DNA of 64,000 nucleotides from Camarhynchus parvulus (lineage: Eukaryota > Chordata > Aves > Passeriformes > Thraupidae): assembly GCF_901933205.1 (NCBI RefSeq), contig NC_044572.1:110372965-110436964 (forward strand), read 5' to 3'. Of the stretch, positions 1 to 12,223 are shown piece by piece. Under the pieces are notes generated by a model. It searched no databases. It saw nothing but the letters and a program-made list of their open reading frames with translations, and was not told the DNA's origin. Positions within the stretch are counted from its first letter, which is position 1, and each line of letters opens with the position of its first letter. The translations under genes and the position numbers were made by a program.

Positions 1-2340
1 GAAAAAATTACATTGATAGGGGATCTCTGACAGCTGAGGATCAGACTGCCGAGCCTGATGCCAAACAATAATAAATGTACATGTTGGGAAATATCCCTGG
101 ATAACCGAGGTTACACTCTGACCTAAATGATAGAAAAGTAAGAGAATAAATTCTCCTGCACATGAGTCTCTAAATCCCCAGACCTCACTGCACTGTAATA
201 AACCTGACCTGATATTGCCCACAGGGCTGGAGATCCTGTTACCTACTCAATGCAAGGCTGTGGCTGCACAGGCATTTCAAGCAAATGCAAGTCTGCTGCT
301 GGAAGGAGCAAAGCTGCAGCACCTGAGCAGCATCCTAGAGCAGGATCGAGGGCATGGTTGCTCGGTTTTGGAGGAGCCATGAAACCAGTAGCCAGGGCTG
401 TTTAACAAAACTCAATCCTGCTTTGTTCATTGGGCTGCGGGCCTGGGAGGGGGAAGGTTATGTGTCAGGAGGTGTGTTTGATGAGAAACTTTGCTGGTGA
501 GGGCTTGTGAGTGGGACAGAGCACAAAGACGAGTGTTGTGAAGCGAGGTGGGAGTTAACCTCTATTTGGGACTTAGTAGGAAAGGTAAGGTGGGGCAAAA
601 TTGTGATGGGCTTTGAAGATAAGGCCAAGAAATTTGTGCTGCATATGACGAAAAAGGGGAAGGGCTTACACCAAAGGTAGCACATAGCCATCAGTAGGAA
701 AGAAAAGGTTAGCAGCAGCATTTTGATTATCTGAAGGGGGGACCCTTTTATGGCTGTTAGAGCGGAGCAGAGAGGCTTACAAAAATCTGACGTAAATTGT
801 CCAAGACTTGGACGAGAGCTCTGCCCTTAGAGTTGGGTCTGGAAATCCTTGTCAGTTATGCTTAGCAGGCATTGTAAACATGCAAGGATAGACTTGTTTC
901 TTAGCCTGGGGAACTTAAACAGATACACAAAAACCCTGACAGCTTTTAAGTGTGGCTCTCCTGTTTGTACTAATCACTGCAGCCCACTCTTACTGTTTCA
1001 AACCTAATAAAATGAGGAAATGAAAATGAAAACTAGCTCTGCTCTATGACTATCTTATCTCATTGTCGACTACAAGGGTAATCTGGCATTTTAAACCAAT
1101 AGCTACTTGCTTACAAAGCCCCTTTTAATTAATGGAACTGGAGAATCTCTCTCAGAGCACAGATGTTAACCCCTTCAAAGTAACGTGAGTGAAGTCAGCT
1201 GCTTGTGATGATGCACAGCTCTCTCAGTTGGACAAAACCATACATCCTAATTCCAGGGTTCAGTTAAGCCCAAAGAATGGAAATAATTGTACATATGTTT
1301 CAAACCCTTCTCTGACCACTCCACTTTGTTGTTCTCCAGGGTAGAAAACCATCCATATAGAACAGCAGCATTTTTTTCCATTTAATAACAGTGATACTAG
1401 TAATAAAACTTCTCTTCCATTATATAAAATAGCCATCACAAGGGAAATTAAGACAATATTGTTTTTCCATTTTGGAACAATGGATTTTAATTTCATTAAA
1501 AGAACTGAGACAATCACAGTCTTCTCCCTACATATATTCCTGCTGAAAATGAGGTGGAATACATTATGTTGTAGTCTTAATGCATTCTTCTGATGAAGCC
1601 ACAGAAATGCCACTAGCAACCTATGTAAAAAACTTACATGCAGATTTTTCAATACAATTTTCTCAGAGATACGAGTTATCTAACATTTGTAGCAGTATAC
1701 AGGGTATGTAATGAATTAATAATGTCTAGTATGCTATGAAGAAAGATATTTATATTGATCCAACTTATTTTTTATGGTAAAACCTCCATTGAATTTTGTA
1801 CTACTACCATACCATGACAACTAGCACCAACAGGTATGTAAGCTAAGGTAGGAAAATGAATTCTTTTCTTGTGGGTCGTCACAGCTTGCACTGGGGTAAC
1901 TGGAATGCAAAGATCATACTGAGAAATCCTGTAATAAACAAGCTTGAAAAGAGGCATTGTAGTTAAGTATAGCAAGAAAATTCTCAATAAATTCAGACCT
2001 TAGGAAAATTTTTGAATAATAAGCCTAACTTTACTGAGTCTGTGGTGATGGGATGAGGAATACAAAAATATCTACACATGATAGAGTACAGTGTCTAATT
2101 TGTACAGGCCTGGCCTGCTCCCGAGGAAAACCTGCCTCCCTAAGTTGCTGAGGCTTGAGAAATAAAAGAGATGCTTGGTGGGCAGATCAGTATGGTCCAT
2201 GACAGAGTCAAAGAAACAGCCTGGGTGAACAGAGTAGATTCCCTTTTTTTCCAGATTTACCTGTGGTATCATGTAAGAGACCCACCTGTTGGAGATGACT
2301 GTAGCTCTGAGGCGATCCTCTTTCCCAGTCCTCCCTCTTA
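1..2340. other. Noncoding stretch, no gene recognised
   Basis: I see no recognisable gene or repeat here. The open frames (longest 130 codons, minus strand, 1260-1652) have no protein-like composition, and frames of this length are expected by chance in A+T-rich DNA. The text is ordinary unique-looking avian intergenic or intronic sequence. Confidence 0.6.
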
Positions 2341-2580
2341 GCCACTGCAGCGGGTCCCTAGTGAGGTGGTGGCTGAGGTGTGAGCCAGAGCCAGGTGCAG
2401 ACCCATAGCTCTGCCCCCTTTTCCTCTCAGCTGGAGGCAGAGCTGCTTCTATGGAAGAAAAGTGGCAGCTCGAGTGTGAGGCACCAAAGGCTGGGGGCCT
2501 TCAGGGCACCTCCTGAACCACCTGCTGGCAAACACCCCTCCCTCACATCAGAAATAAAGTAGATTGAATTACTTTCCTGT
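2341..2580 (+). other. Candidate terminal exon (speculative)
   Basis: A GC-richer patch stands out from A+T-rich flanks. Two pyrimidine-rich tracts ending in AG precede it: one ends at 2341, and a stronger one (CCCCCTTTTCCTCTCAG) ends at 2430. The sequence after 2430 stays open in the frame that stops at 2560-2562. A canonical AATAAA lies at 2553-2558 and is followed by T-rich DNA, as at a 3' end. The 60-codon frame matches no family I recognise. It could be the last exon of a short transcript or lncRNA, or chance. AATAAA alone means little in DNA of this composition. Confidence 0.15.
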
Positions 2581-5138
2581 CTTTTGAGTTCAAGAATATT
2601 GTTTTGAACAATATTATATAAGAAAACTACTGGTGCTGTTTTTTTTTTTTTAATAGTTTATCTGCCTCAACAGAAATATTATTTACAGGTGTCTGTATAA
2701 ACCAAGACACCATGGAAGAACTTCAGCATTGTAGCTGAAGACAGACTTGTGGCCCATTAAAAAAGAATAGAAAACTGAAATACATCCTCCTCTTCCCTCA
2801 TGCCAGCCCATTGTTAGTGACAGTAAGTCAGGAAGGGCACTCTTGAATCACTTAATGCTGGTATATGACTACACTGTATGGTATTTCTTTTGTTGGCCAT
2901 GCTGTATTTGAATGCCACATTTTCCTCTTGAAATGCTTTTATGATTTTTTTTTCTCTTTTTGTTTTGGTTATTTTCCTCTGGGCTTTTATATCCACCCTC
3001 CCACCTCCTCCCAAAAAAGAAGGAATTAAAGAAATGCCCAAACCCCAGCAAGCTGCAAATGCTAAATGTAACATTTTGTTACATAGGTTCACAAGCAAAG
3101 CTCTTTCTTTGGCTTATCTGTGTATTCATTCCACATATGTGGTGTCCAAAATTTTGATTTCCCTCGCACAAACCCATTTGCTAAAAAAAAAAGATGTTCA
3201 ATGTGTTGCGTTCAAGCAAGAACTGTTTAATTTTGGGTTTGGCGTTTTGCTGATTTAGTGCCCTTAGGAAGTATGATACATATCCATTCATGCATCATCT
3301 GTAAAAACTTGTGGATGTACATCCCAGCCCTTCATTAACGTTAATGGTGCCCAACCCCTGAATGTACACTGTGTCTTACCACTCCACAAGTTAACTGAGT
3401 TCATGCCATAAACATCTTGTTCCCATTTTTGTAGCACAGGCTGATTTTTTTGGTGGGGAGAAGTGGAAGAGTTAAGATCTGCAATCTGACTGTGCACCTG
3501 AGAAGTTATTTCCTGCTCTTAAGCTGAAGAGTTTTCAGTGGATGCAGGCATCTGAAGAAAAATGCAACACTGTTTGCTTCCATTCCAACTATCTTGCAAT
3601 CTTGTTAATTAAGCTGGTAGCAGTTGTATTAGGTGTGTTATTTTATGTGCAATGTTGTAGTAATGAGATGAATGTTTAGCACCTTCTGCAGAGTGATTCT
3701 TGTACAAGGGCAGGGTTATATTTCCAATTGAAATAGTATATTTAAATAATATGTGGAGAATGCACTGTTAAATAGTTAGAGCTGATGAAACCTTGAGAAG
3801 TTTTGAGTCATGTGAAGCATTTAGACAGTTAAATATGAAGATATCTTAGGCTTTTTTTTCCTTAGAAGAAACCCCAACTACCAAACTGTTATCAAGCTTA
3901 TAGAATCTCCCCTGGGATTCAGCCAAAGATCAACTATAGAGTCAGTTCAGTGCAGATGTAACCAGCTGCAGGATCCCCTAATATAGTGGGAAAGAATCCG
4001 GTGTGAACGTGCCACTGAAAGCTTTTTTGGCACAGTGCTTGTTTTTGTAATTCAGAACTTCAGCACAGGGTTTCTTTAATAAAATACTGATTCTACAGGG
4101 GCAAGATAACTTCCTCAGCTTGGTTAGCACTGGCCTGATGAGAAATTGAAATACATTTTTCCTAATCCTCCTTCATCTCTGCAGAAATCACTTTTTGATT
4201 GAGGTCGAACTTTAGCTTTGGCAAGTCATGCAGGCTCTCGTTAGGCTCTGATTGCATACATATGATTGTCCAAAATGCACAGTAGGCAAAGGGTCAAGGA
4301 TACAAAGGCTCCTGTTTGTTTTTTTCTTTTCCCCAATGCACCCAACATTGTGGAAAATATTTATCAGCCTTTAGTGTATGTCCCTGAAGCTTTCCCCTTG
4401 ATGTGCCTTTTCAGTGTTCCCCAAGGAATCCTGTTAAATTTGGATCCACTCATCCCTGAAGTGGTGTGTGACTCCTATTATTTGTAAAATGAAATGAATG
4501 GCAAGATGACAGTGGCTCAGAAAAGTTAAATCCCTTCATAGTCCAGTATGTTTTTGTTATGGGGTAAGCACAGCACATGTGAATATCTGAAATACATTTA
4601 ATTGCTGCAAACAGAGATGCTCTTTAGACACAGGCTCTTGTTACTGAGAAGCAGTGTTGACAGTCCCAGAGGGTATTTTGGGACTAAAGCCTCTGCAGAT
4701 GAGGGTAAGGAAAGAAATTAAGACTTTGTTAGTATGTGGATCCATGGCATCCACTTTGTTACAAGCACATCAAGGGTTGTGACTCACTAAATATGTGATG
4801 AAGCCACAAGATGAGGCAGTAAAAACCAGCAAGGTGTGTTTGGCTTGGCCTGGCCTGGTCCCACGAGCTACTGGGAGGAGAAGGAGCTTCCATATGAGAG
4901 GAAGCAATGGAGATATTTCTCTGTCTGAGAAATTTAAAACTCTACAGCTACAGATGCATGCTATGCAAATTGTTACCATCAAATACATTAAATGCAATCC
5001 TCCTCTAACTCAGGCTGAGCAAAGAGCTACATTTTGATTTATTCAAATAAGTGCAATTGTTACCAGATAATTTTTATCTGTTGAATGAAGTCTGTTAATT
5101 TTCTAAATGATAACGGATCTCCTTTTTACTATATTAGC
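2581..5138. other. Noncoding stretch, no gene recognised
   Basis: Nothing supportable as a gene or known repeat. It holds short homopolymer runs (a T run near 2638-2651 and an A run near 3184-3192) and short chance frames of at most 105 codons. Confidence 0.6.
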
Positions 5139-5163
5139 TTTTTTTTTTGTTTGTTTGTTTTGG
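5139..5163. repeat. T tract followed by (GTTT)n
   Basis: A run of ten T is followed by GTTT units. It is a short simple repeat with no visible host element on either side. Confidence 0.8.
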
Positions 5164-8100
5164 TTTGGCAAGGAAATAATGCACTGAAGAGCAACACTCT
5201 TGAGAACTGATGAACTCAATACAGGGCATGGCTGGTGGGGAAAAAAGCTCTGATGTGTCAGTGAAAAAAAACAGTTATAGCAATATTGCTTCCTTTTGGA
5301 AGCTCTTTTTGGGAACTGTATCAAAAACAGAGGCAAACTATTAAATAGCAAAAATATGAGTATTTCACACTGAACAGAAATACTTTCAAAGCACTTTTTT
5401 GAGGGTCTGTGTTCTCCTTATAGTTCCTGAAAATTGTGTTTTACAAAGATGGCTCCAAAGGGAAATCTAAGCCTCCATTTTTCCATAAAGGAAATACTAA
5501 TCCCAGTTGGCTATTCTTCCACTGATGCCATTTTTCTTTGCCTTTCTCCTTTCTTTTCAATCTTTGTGCTTTCTTTTGCTTCTTTAATTTTTTGTTTTAT
5601 CTTAAAAACTCAAGATATTTTTGACAAATATACAACTCAACAAAAATATTTATACTTCCCTCATTTAGAAGGACATTTTAAATATTTTTTTTGTTGAATT
5701 CCTGTCCCACCCTTATACTTGTGTGTAGCATGGATGTGCTCAAACTCCTGAAAGTAATGCAGCTTCTCTGTTCCTTTTGCAAGTTGAAGACTCCAGCAGC
5801 AAGTCAATGATAGTGTAATCCAAGAGATGTTGTATTGGTAGCCAAGACATTCTATAATTTCAAGTGAAAATACAACCCTGCAGATTTTCTTCACCATTTC
5901 TTCCCACAAAATGTTTTGAGGGAAATTAGAGTAGTAAAAAAAATACACAGTGTCAGTGAGTTAGTCCTGATGTAGCACATGGAATGCCAGTTATCATACA
6001 TATGTGGTATAAAATAACCTCAGTAGCATGAGACCAAAGGGAGGACAATTCTGCAGTTTGCAATTATTCACTCAGCATTGCTTTAATATGCAGGCCTGCA
6101 TCAAATAAAGAAATTGGTTCTTTTTTTTTTTTCCTTTTAATTGATTTAGGCTATTTTTAAAAATAAGATGATCTGAAGTCCAAATTTTACTCCCAGAAGG
6201 AAAACATTTGCTGCTTCAACATAGTTCTTTGTTAAAGCATCACTTTGATTTGCAGCTAGGAATCCTCAAGCCCTTAACTTTGACAGCTATTGACAGGAGT
6301 GGAGAGCACTCAAGGTGTCAGCCTCCTTTAGACTGACAGAAAGGCTTTGAATGGAGCTATAAAGCATAAGCTGCCATAAAGCTGAAGCCAAAGCCTTTAG
6401 CTGGCTGCTTTAAAACCTCATAACCTTGGTGGATCAGGCTCTTGAGACTGGGAAGGTTTGTAACACACACTAACTAGAGGGTTACATACTGCAGGGCAAT
6501 GTAACCAAATATGTGGGACCACAGCAGCATTCCCTGAGTCTGGGAATGGTCCCAGTTTATGTGTCAGCTGCCCTCTCACTTGACATACCAGGTCAGGGAC
6601 CCAAAGAGCACAGCTCAAATTTTAGTGCCTGAGTTAAGAGCCAGGGCTCTGCAGCTGGGTGCTTTAACAACGTATATCCAGGTTGGAATGACAAAAGCAT
6701 AGGATTTGTAATATGTGCTTACTAGTGGTTACCTGAGAACCTTGAAGAAGTCCACACTTAGAAAACAAAACTGTAAATATGTAGAGGAATTTTAAGTGAT
6801 TAATATTTTCAAATAAAACAATTTGTTAATAACAGAAAACCTTTTTCTTCATGGTTCAGATTCAGAAAACCAGTTATGCTCACACTTAGTGCTAAGTATT
6901 GTGCCACTTGATGGAGAAAGTGAATGGCGCTTGACTATGGTATTTGGTGGCCATTAAAGGATTTCTATTAATCAAAGCCTTTACCTGAATGAGATTATCA
7001 AGATGTATTATGTTAGATTCTTTTCTCTTGAACAGTCTGCAAGGGTTTTTGTGCTGTAATATACCTGGATGGTGACTATGTTTTCCTCTGACTATGCCAG
7101 AAAAAAAGTGTCTAAAAAGCATCACAAGTATCTGACACAAACAGCTAAATCCATGCTCATGTAAGCTTGATTCTTGCCTCCCCTTCTAAATATCATGAGC
7201 AAGAGCCTTTAATACTGAAATTGATAAACTATGTGCCATGTTTTCATTTTGGTAAACTGAAAAATAAAATAAGTGCCATTGTGTGTGTTTAACTGGTGTA
7301 GGCAATAATGTGGGTTTTTTCCCACAGAATACTTGTTTTTTAAGTTATTTTCTCAATCTACATATATGCAAATTCAAATTGTCAGGTATGTTAGCTGTGA
7401 TTCATTTTTACAGGCCTGCCCTTTGAAATAAATCTGAATATTTGGTCCTTGAAGTAATTTGTTTATTTCCATTGGATGTTATATTATGATTTATGAGATT
7501 AGTTCTACTCAAATGGGATTTTGCAACTTCTTTTGGGAGAGTAAAAAACTCAATTTCAGAGAAATCTTAGTAATTCAAACCTACCATCCATTGCTTAGTA
7601 TACATTACTTTTATACTCTCTTGGGTCACCTGAAGCAATCCTGGATTAAAGAAAGCAAATTCCTAAAAACACAGGCCATCAGATGGCTCCTCCTGGGGAA
7701 ACATTTGTGGAATTGTCTGAATTGCATCAATTTTACATCTTGGTTTTGTAAAGACATTACCTAAAGCAGGAGGGCAGAGAGATGTTTTCCTCCTGCATAT
7801 TTTGTAATACAGGCCCAGAAACAGGAAGGCAGCCTCAGCTTTTCTGTGTATGACCGGATTGTTGGACTTCATTTGGCTATCTGCTATGGATCTAATTTAT
7901 CTGTAAAAACAAGGTGGAACCAGAGTAAATATATTCCTGAGCATTTTGTTGTTCAGCTGCTTCTGAGAGTGTTCTCTCACGTTTCATTTCTAGATGATGT
8001 GGTGACAAGTTTGAGAAAAGTAGCTTCCTACATGGATATTTCTCCTTGGTTGATCTTCCTTTCTTTGTGATCCTCGAACACAGACTTTTTTAGACCTGAA

Positions 8101-8396
8101 TTTCAGTGCTAGGTACCTTCTCTTCTCCTTTATATAAGGATTAAGCTGTTCAACTGAAATCAGACTTATGGCACTATTCACAGTAAATTCACCTTCCTTG
8201 GGGTTAATATAAGATGTATTTACATTCTGTGATTGAAGTCTTTGTCTCTGTGCGCATCTCTTAATCTCTGTGTTATATATGAGTGTGACTTTGTTGAAAC
8301 GTTGACACAATTCTGTTGCTCTGGATTACTCCATGTCCAACTAGATACAACTTTCCTGTGTTTCAAGCTTAACATATAATGTAAATGCAGTCTGTA
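5164..8396. other. Noncoding stretch, no gene recognised
   Basis: No gene or confident repeat is seen. A T run begins near 6120. A single octamer-like ATGCAAAT occurs near 7366-7373 in A+T-rich DNA. The reading frames are short and unremarkable. Confidence 0.6.
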
Positions 8397-8420
8397 ATGA
8401 TATGCATATCTGCATATCAT
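8397..8420. repeat. Perfect 10-bp inverted repeat, 4-nt loop
   Basis: ATGATATGCA (8397-8406) is the exact reverse complement of TGCATATCAT (8411-8420). They are separated by TATC, giving a compact A+T-rich hairpin or cruciform candidate. No role is implied. Confidence 0.85.
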
Positions 8421-10983
8421 AGTGCAGATCTTGAACAACTGATCTATTCTCATATGGGTAGCACCTTTAAAAGCTGGCAAAAATGATTGGAGAGAGGAAA
8501 ATAGAAGAAAATTGAACTTCTAATTTATATAGTCATTTAACTTGAAAAAGTGGTCAATAACTGTCCTAAGAAACAATGGCATAGTCAAATGCAACAAGTC
8601 AGTTTTATTGAATTAACTTCTACTGTTCATTTGTTCAAAGTCAACAAAGCAAACAAAACCTGTTTCATGTGTAAATAGAGAATCATCAGTAGTTTTGGTA
8701 CTACAAGTATTTTGAGTTCTCACAAAATATAAATAGCCTTCCTTAAAATATTGCTGTTTTCCAGCAATCATCATAGGCAATGCAGAAATCTAAGTTTTGT
8801 GAGCTGAATCTGCTGAAGTCACTTCCACAAGATCCAATGGCAGAGGTGCTGAGCTAAGGATTACATTTTTCCAGGAGGTAATTGCAAGGACTTTGTTTCT
8901 TTCTCTCAAAATTAATTTATTGTCTATGCTGACCAGCAGCATGACTTCTTCTTCTTCAGACTACATTTGGGATATGCTAATATTCTCTTGCTGGTTGGCA
9001 TTTTTTTCCCCCCAGTGTTTCCTTCTATTTTTTTGAGGGGTATCTATCTCCCAGAAGAGATGCTCTTCACACAAATTGCTGCTTTTTGAGAAAAATATAA
9101 ATGCTTGTTTCCCAGAAGCCATGTATGTTTTGTGTGCAGTACGCATACTTGCCTATGTGCAGGCATACTTGTCAGTCTGTACAGACACACATGCACTCAC
9201 ACACGTGTTCTCTGAGTATCCTGAGCAACCTGATTATCCTGGTATGAGATTCAGGCCTACTTAACTGTTTGGGGATTTTTTTTTTCGGTTCTACTTTCTT
9301 GGCAGAGACACGTCATTTAGCTCTGCAATGACTGAAGCAGAGTTCAGACTGAAGGAACAGAGACTTTCTGTCAGAATATACAGGGAATGTGTTACCTATA
9401 GTCACCTAGAAATCAGGTAGCTGCCATACCTATGCACAGAATAACCCTCATCTCTGTGGGGATCCTCTGACCCTTTCTGTGGCAGTGCTAAAAATAGTTC
9501 CTCAGGACTTTTTTCAAACTATGTGTTGGAGAAACCTCAGGCTTGATTTAAAGTGTGAATTTGAAGATTCTGAGCAGCTAGCATAGTGTGACAGAAAAAT
9601 TATGTCCCAAATATAAAGGTATCCAGACTTCTTCAGCAGGCAGCAGACCACCTATGTGGCAGGCTTGAGGTTCCTCCACAGCCACTAGTTGAATTTTCTG
9701 TGTATGTGCCAAGGGGAAAACATTGAAAGGGCATTTTCTCTAACTGCAAATTAGGGTCTTCTGGTCACTGCCCAAAGTGGAGGAATGATGCCTAGCAAAC
9801 AACATTAATTACATGTGCTGGTGATGCTCAGGAAAATGCTATTTAGCAACAGTTTGCCACCAGGAATGCTACTCTGAATGGTTATGAATTCATGCATGAT
9901 TAAAACTTTATTATATTCTTCCAGCACTTGTAATGTACTTCAACCAGATCTCTAAAATGGCAAGTGATGTTTTTTCCACTTCTCTGTTTGTGTTTCTCTA
10001 TTTGTGATCCAAATGCATTATTGGCAAATGCAAAAGGCATCTAAAAGGCAAACCAAAAGAGTAGGCTGTCACCTCCAAGTACCTGGTATACTTGTGGAAT
10101 TTGAAACATATTTTGAGCTTTGGCATTAGCAGAAATGAAAGCATAACTTTTTACACATGCTAAATATTCCTCTAGACTCTAAAATATATTTTACAATCCA
10201 TGCCAACTTACCTCTAGGCGAAGGGTTCCACAGGCCTTTGGAACTTGTCTAATTTTGATAAAAACCTGTGTGTACTCCTTTCACTGTTCAGTGTGTGGAT
10301 ATTACAATAATATCTTGACCATCACAGTATAAATTATCTTAGGATGAAACATCTGTAATAATTTGTAATGATACTAATCTACAAAAGAAAGACAATTTTA
10401 TGTATACATCTGAATCGCAGACTATATGCAAAAGCCAATAAACTTGGCTTATATTATAAAAAAGAAAAAAGTATGAAGCATGCTAGATTTCATCTTATTT
10501 GATATTTACAAATTGCATACCTTAATATTATTGTAATTATAAACATGCGAATTGATCCAATTAAAATAGGAACTAACTTGGAAAATAAGTATTTTCCTTG
10601 AACCAAAATTAATATTTGTTAGGTTAAAAAATGCTTTGAACCACACAATCTGTTTCCTCAAGTCTTTGACTTGGCTTTCCTGACCCCAGGCATTCACTTT
10701 TCCACTGCCTTTCAGAAGTGCACTGACTTCCCTCTCCTTTGTATGATATCTAATGCATTTTCCTCAGTTTCCTACACACTGAAAACTTCTGCAGTTTTTT
10801 CCAGATGACTGGAAAATTTCTGCACTTCTCCTCTTCCACTTCAGTGACTCTCTTGCCTCTGGAGGACCTCATGGCTGATGGATGCATCAGGATAACTACT
10901 GAAAACCTGCCACTCTTTTACCCTCATCTGCATCTAATGGGCTCTTTGCATTCCCTGACCAACCACATACTACAATGCCCTGT
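8421..10983. other. Noncoding stretch, no gene recognised
   Basis: No gene is recognised. It contains a short CA/CACA-rich patch near 9183-9206 and a T run near 9275-9285. Unique-looking A+T-rich DNA leads up to the LTR element. Confidence 0.6.
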
Positions 10984-11665
10984 TGTGTTGGTTTTGGCTG
11001 GGGTGGAGCGGCTGGTATGGGGGTACATTTTGAATTGGTACTGAACACAGAGTTGTATAGAGATGTTTTTGTTATTGTTGAGCAGGCCTTGCACAGAGGC
11101 AAGGCCTTTTCTGCTTTTTGTAGTGCCGTGCTGGTGGAGAGGCTGAGGTGCACGGGAAGTTGGGAGGAGACATAGCTGGGGCAGCTGATGCCAACTGACC
11201 AAGGGGATGTTCCAGACCGTATGACTTCATGCCCAGGATATAAAGCTGTGGGGAAGAAGGAGATGTTTCAGGTTCCAGAGCAGAGATTCCCCTACAGCCC
11301 ACAGTATAGACCATGGTGAAGAAGACTCTCACTCTGCAGCACATGGAGGTCCACAATGGAGCAAATATCCACCTGCAGCTCACAAAGGAACCCACACTGG
11401 AGAAAGAGGATGCCCAAAGGAGGCTGTGGCCTTGTGGGAAGCCTATGAAAGTGCAGGTTCTGGCAGAACCTGTGGCCCTGTGAAGAGCCCACACTGGAGC
11501 AGGTTTGCTGGCAGGACTTGTGATGCCATGGGAGCCCCATGCTGAAGTAGTCTGTTCCTGAAGGGCTGCACCCTATGGAAGGGACCTGTGCTGGAGCATG
11601 GGAAGAGTACAAGAAGTCCTCCCCCTGAGGAGGAAGAATAAGCAGAGACAATGTGTGATGAATAG
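10984..11665 (+). mobile_element. ERVL-type LTR fragment with TGGAGCAG-repeat segment
   Basis: The sequence opens with TGTGTTGGTTTTGGCTGG, the characteristic start of a large avian ERVL-type LTR family. The family's promoter block follows, including AACTGACCAAGGGGATGTTCC at about 11193 and a TATA box at 11239-11244. From about 11280 to 11640 comes a degenerate array of roughly 60-70 bp units carrying 'CCACACTGGAGCAG' or 'CATGGAGGTCCAC'-like cores, which I associate with this family. An internal deletion after GGGGTGGAG and loss of the terminal part show decay. The far end, after GTGTGATGAATAGACTG, is approximate. No viral protein frame survives, and the minus-strand open frames here are antisense artefacts. 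Family assignment is from memory; the segment may lie inside a long LTR rather than in an untranslated leader. Confidence 0.8.
11239..11244 (+). promoter_or_regulatory. TATA box of the ERVL-type LTR
   Basis: TATAAA lies in the context GGATATAAAGCTG, about 255 bases into the LTR. This is the position expected for the core promoter of the element. Whether it still drives transcription cannot be told from sequence. Confidence 0.6.
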
Positions 11666-12054
11666 ACTGTACAGGATTTTAGATGAGTTTCTTTAATTTC
11701 TGAGTAAATCTGTTATTGATGGAGTTAAATCAGGACAGAGTGAAGATGAAACCATGATCAATATACAGAGTCTCTCTGTCTGTTCATATATATGCACCAC
11801 AGTGTTGCAGTGGTTCTCAAAAATGAAGTTTTACTGGTAAGCCCTGAGTAATGTATCCATGTATCCTACGGACCACAGCTGAGGTTCTCACCCAAAAGCT
11901 CCTGCCTCGGTGTGGGAGGTGATATAAAGCTGACTCTGTTTCCTGTGGTGACTATTTTCTAGGCCAGTTCCCCAATTTAAGTTAGAAGACCACGAGTAAA
12001 CAGTGGCACAGTGTATTTGGCAGAGACCTAGTGTTAGGGGTGAAATAGGAATAC
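11666..12054. other. Noncoding stretch, no feature recognised
   Basis: The ERVL-like text fades out before this point and I recognise nothing further up to the candidate exon. Part of it may be unrecognised element sequence. Confidence 0.5.
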
Positions 12055-12223
12055 CTGCCTGATGCCCCCTCAAATCCTCCTCCAGCCATCTTCCATTTCC
12101 ACAGCCTCGGGTGCTGGGCTGCTCCAGTGCATGGGCCTTGGGGCATTTGCGTGGTTCCACGTCCAGAGGTACATCCACATAGGCTGGGTTGTGTGTTGCT
12201 GCTGGCGAGAGTTGCAGCCTTGA
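12055..12223 (-). CDS. Candidate internal coding exon (unidentified)
   Basis: On the minus strand a pyrimidine-rich tract ending TTCTTTTCTATGCAG (12224 is the last intron base) is followed by 169 bases open in one frame. The stretch ends CATCAGGCAG just before GTATTC, a reasonable 5' splice site. It is clearly richer in G+C than its surroundings. The frame reads SRLQLSPAATHNPAYVDV and continues to a Trp/Glu/Asp-containing end. It includes NPAY (12179-12190), which fits the NPxY pattern bound by PTB domains in cytoplasmic tails of receptors. I do not recognise the protein, and no partner exon can be tied to it with certainty. Chance is possible, because splice-like signals are common and the open frame is only 120 codons in total. 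Confidence 0.2.

Noticed and set aside
11072..11651. Two minus-strand frames of 119-140 codons
   Set aside because: They are antisense to the plus-strand ERVL-type element and arise from its GC-rich repeat units.
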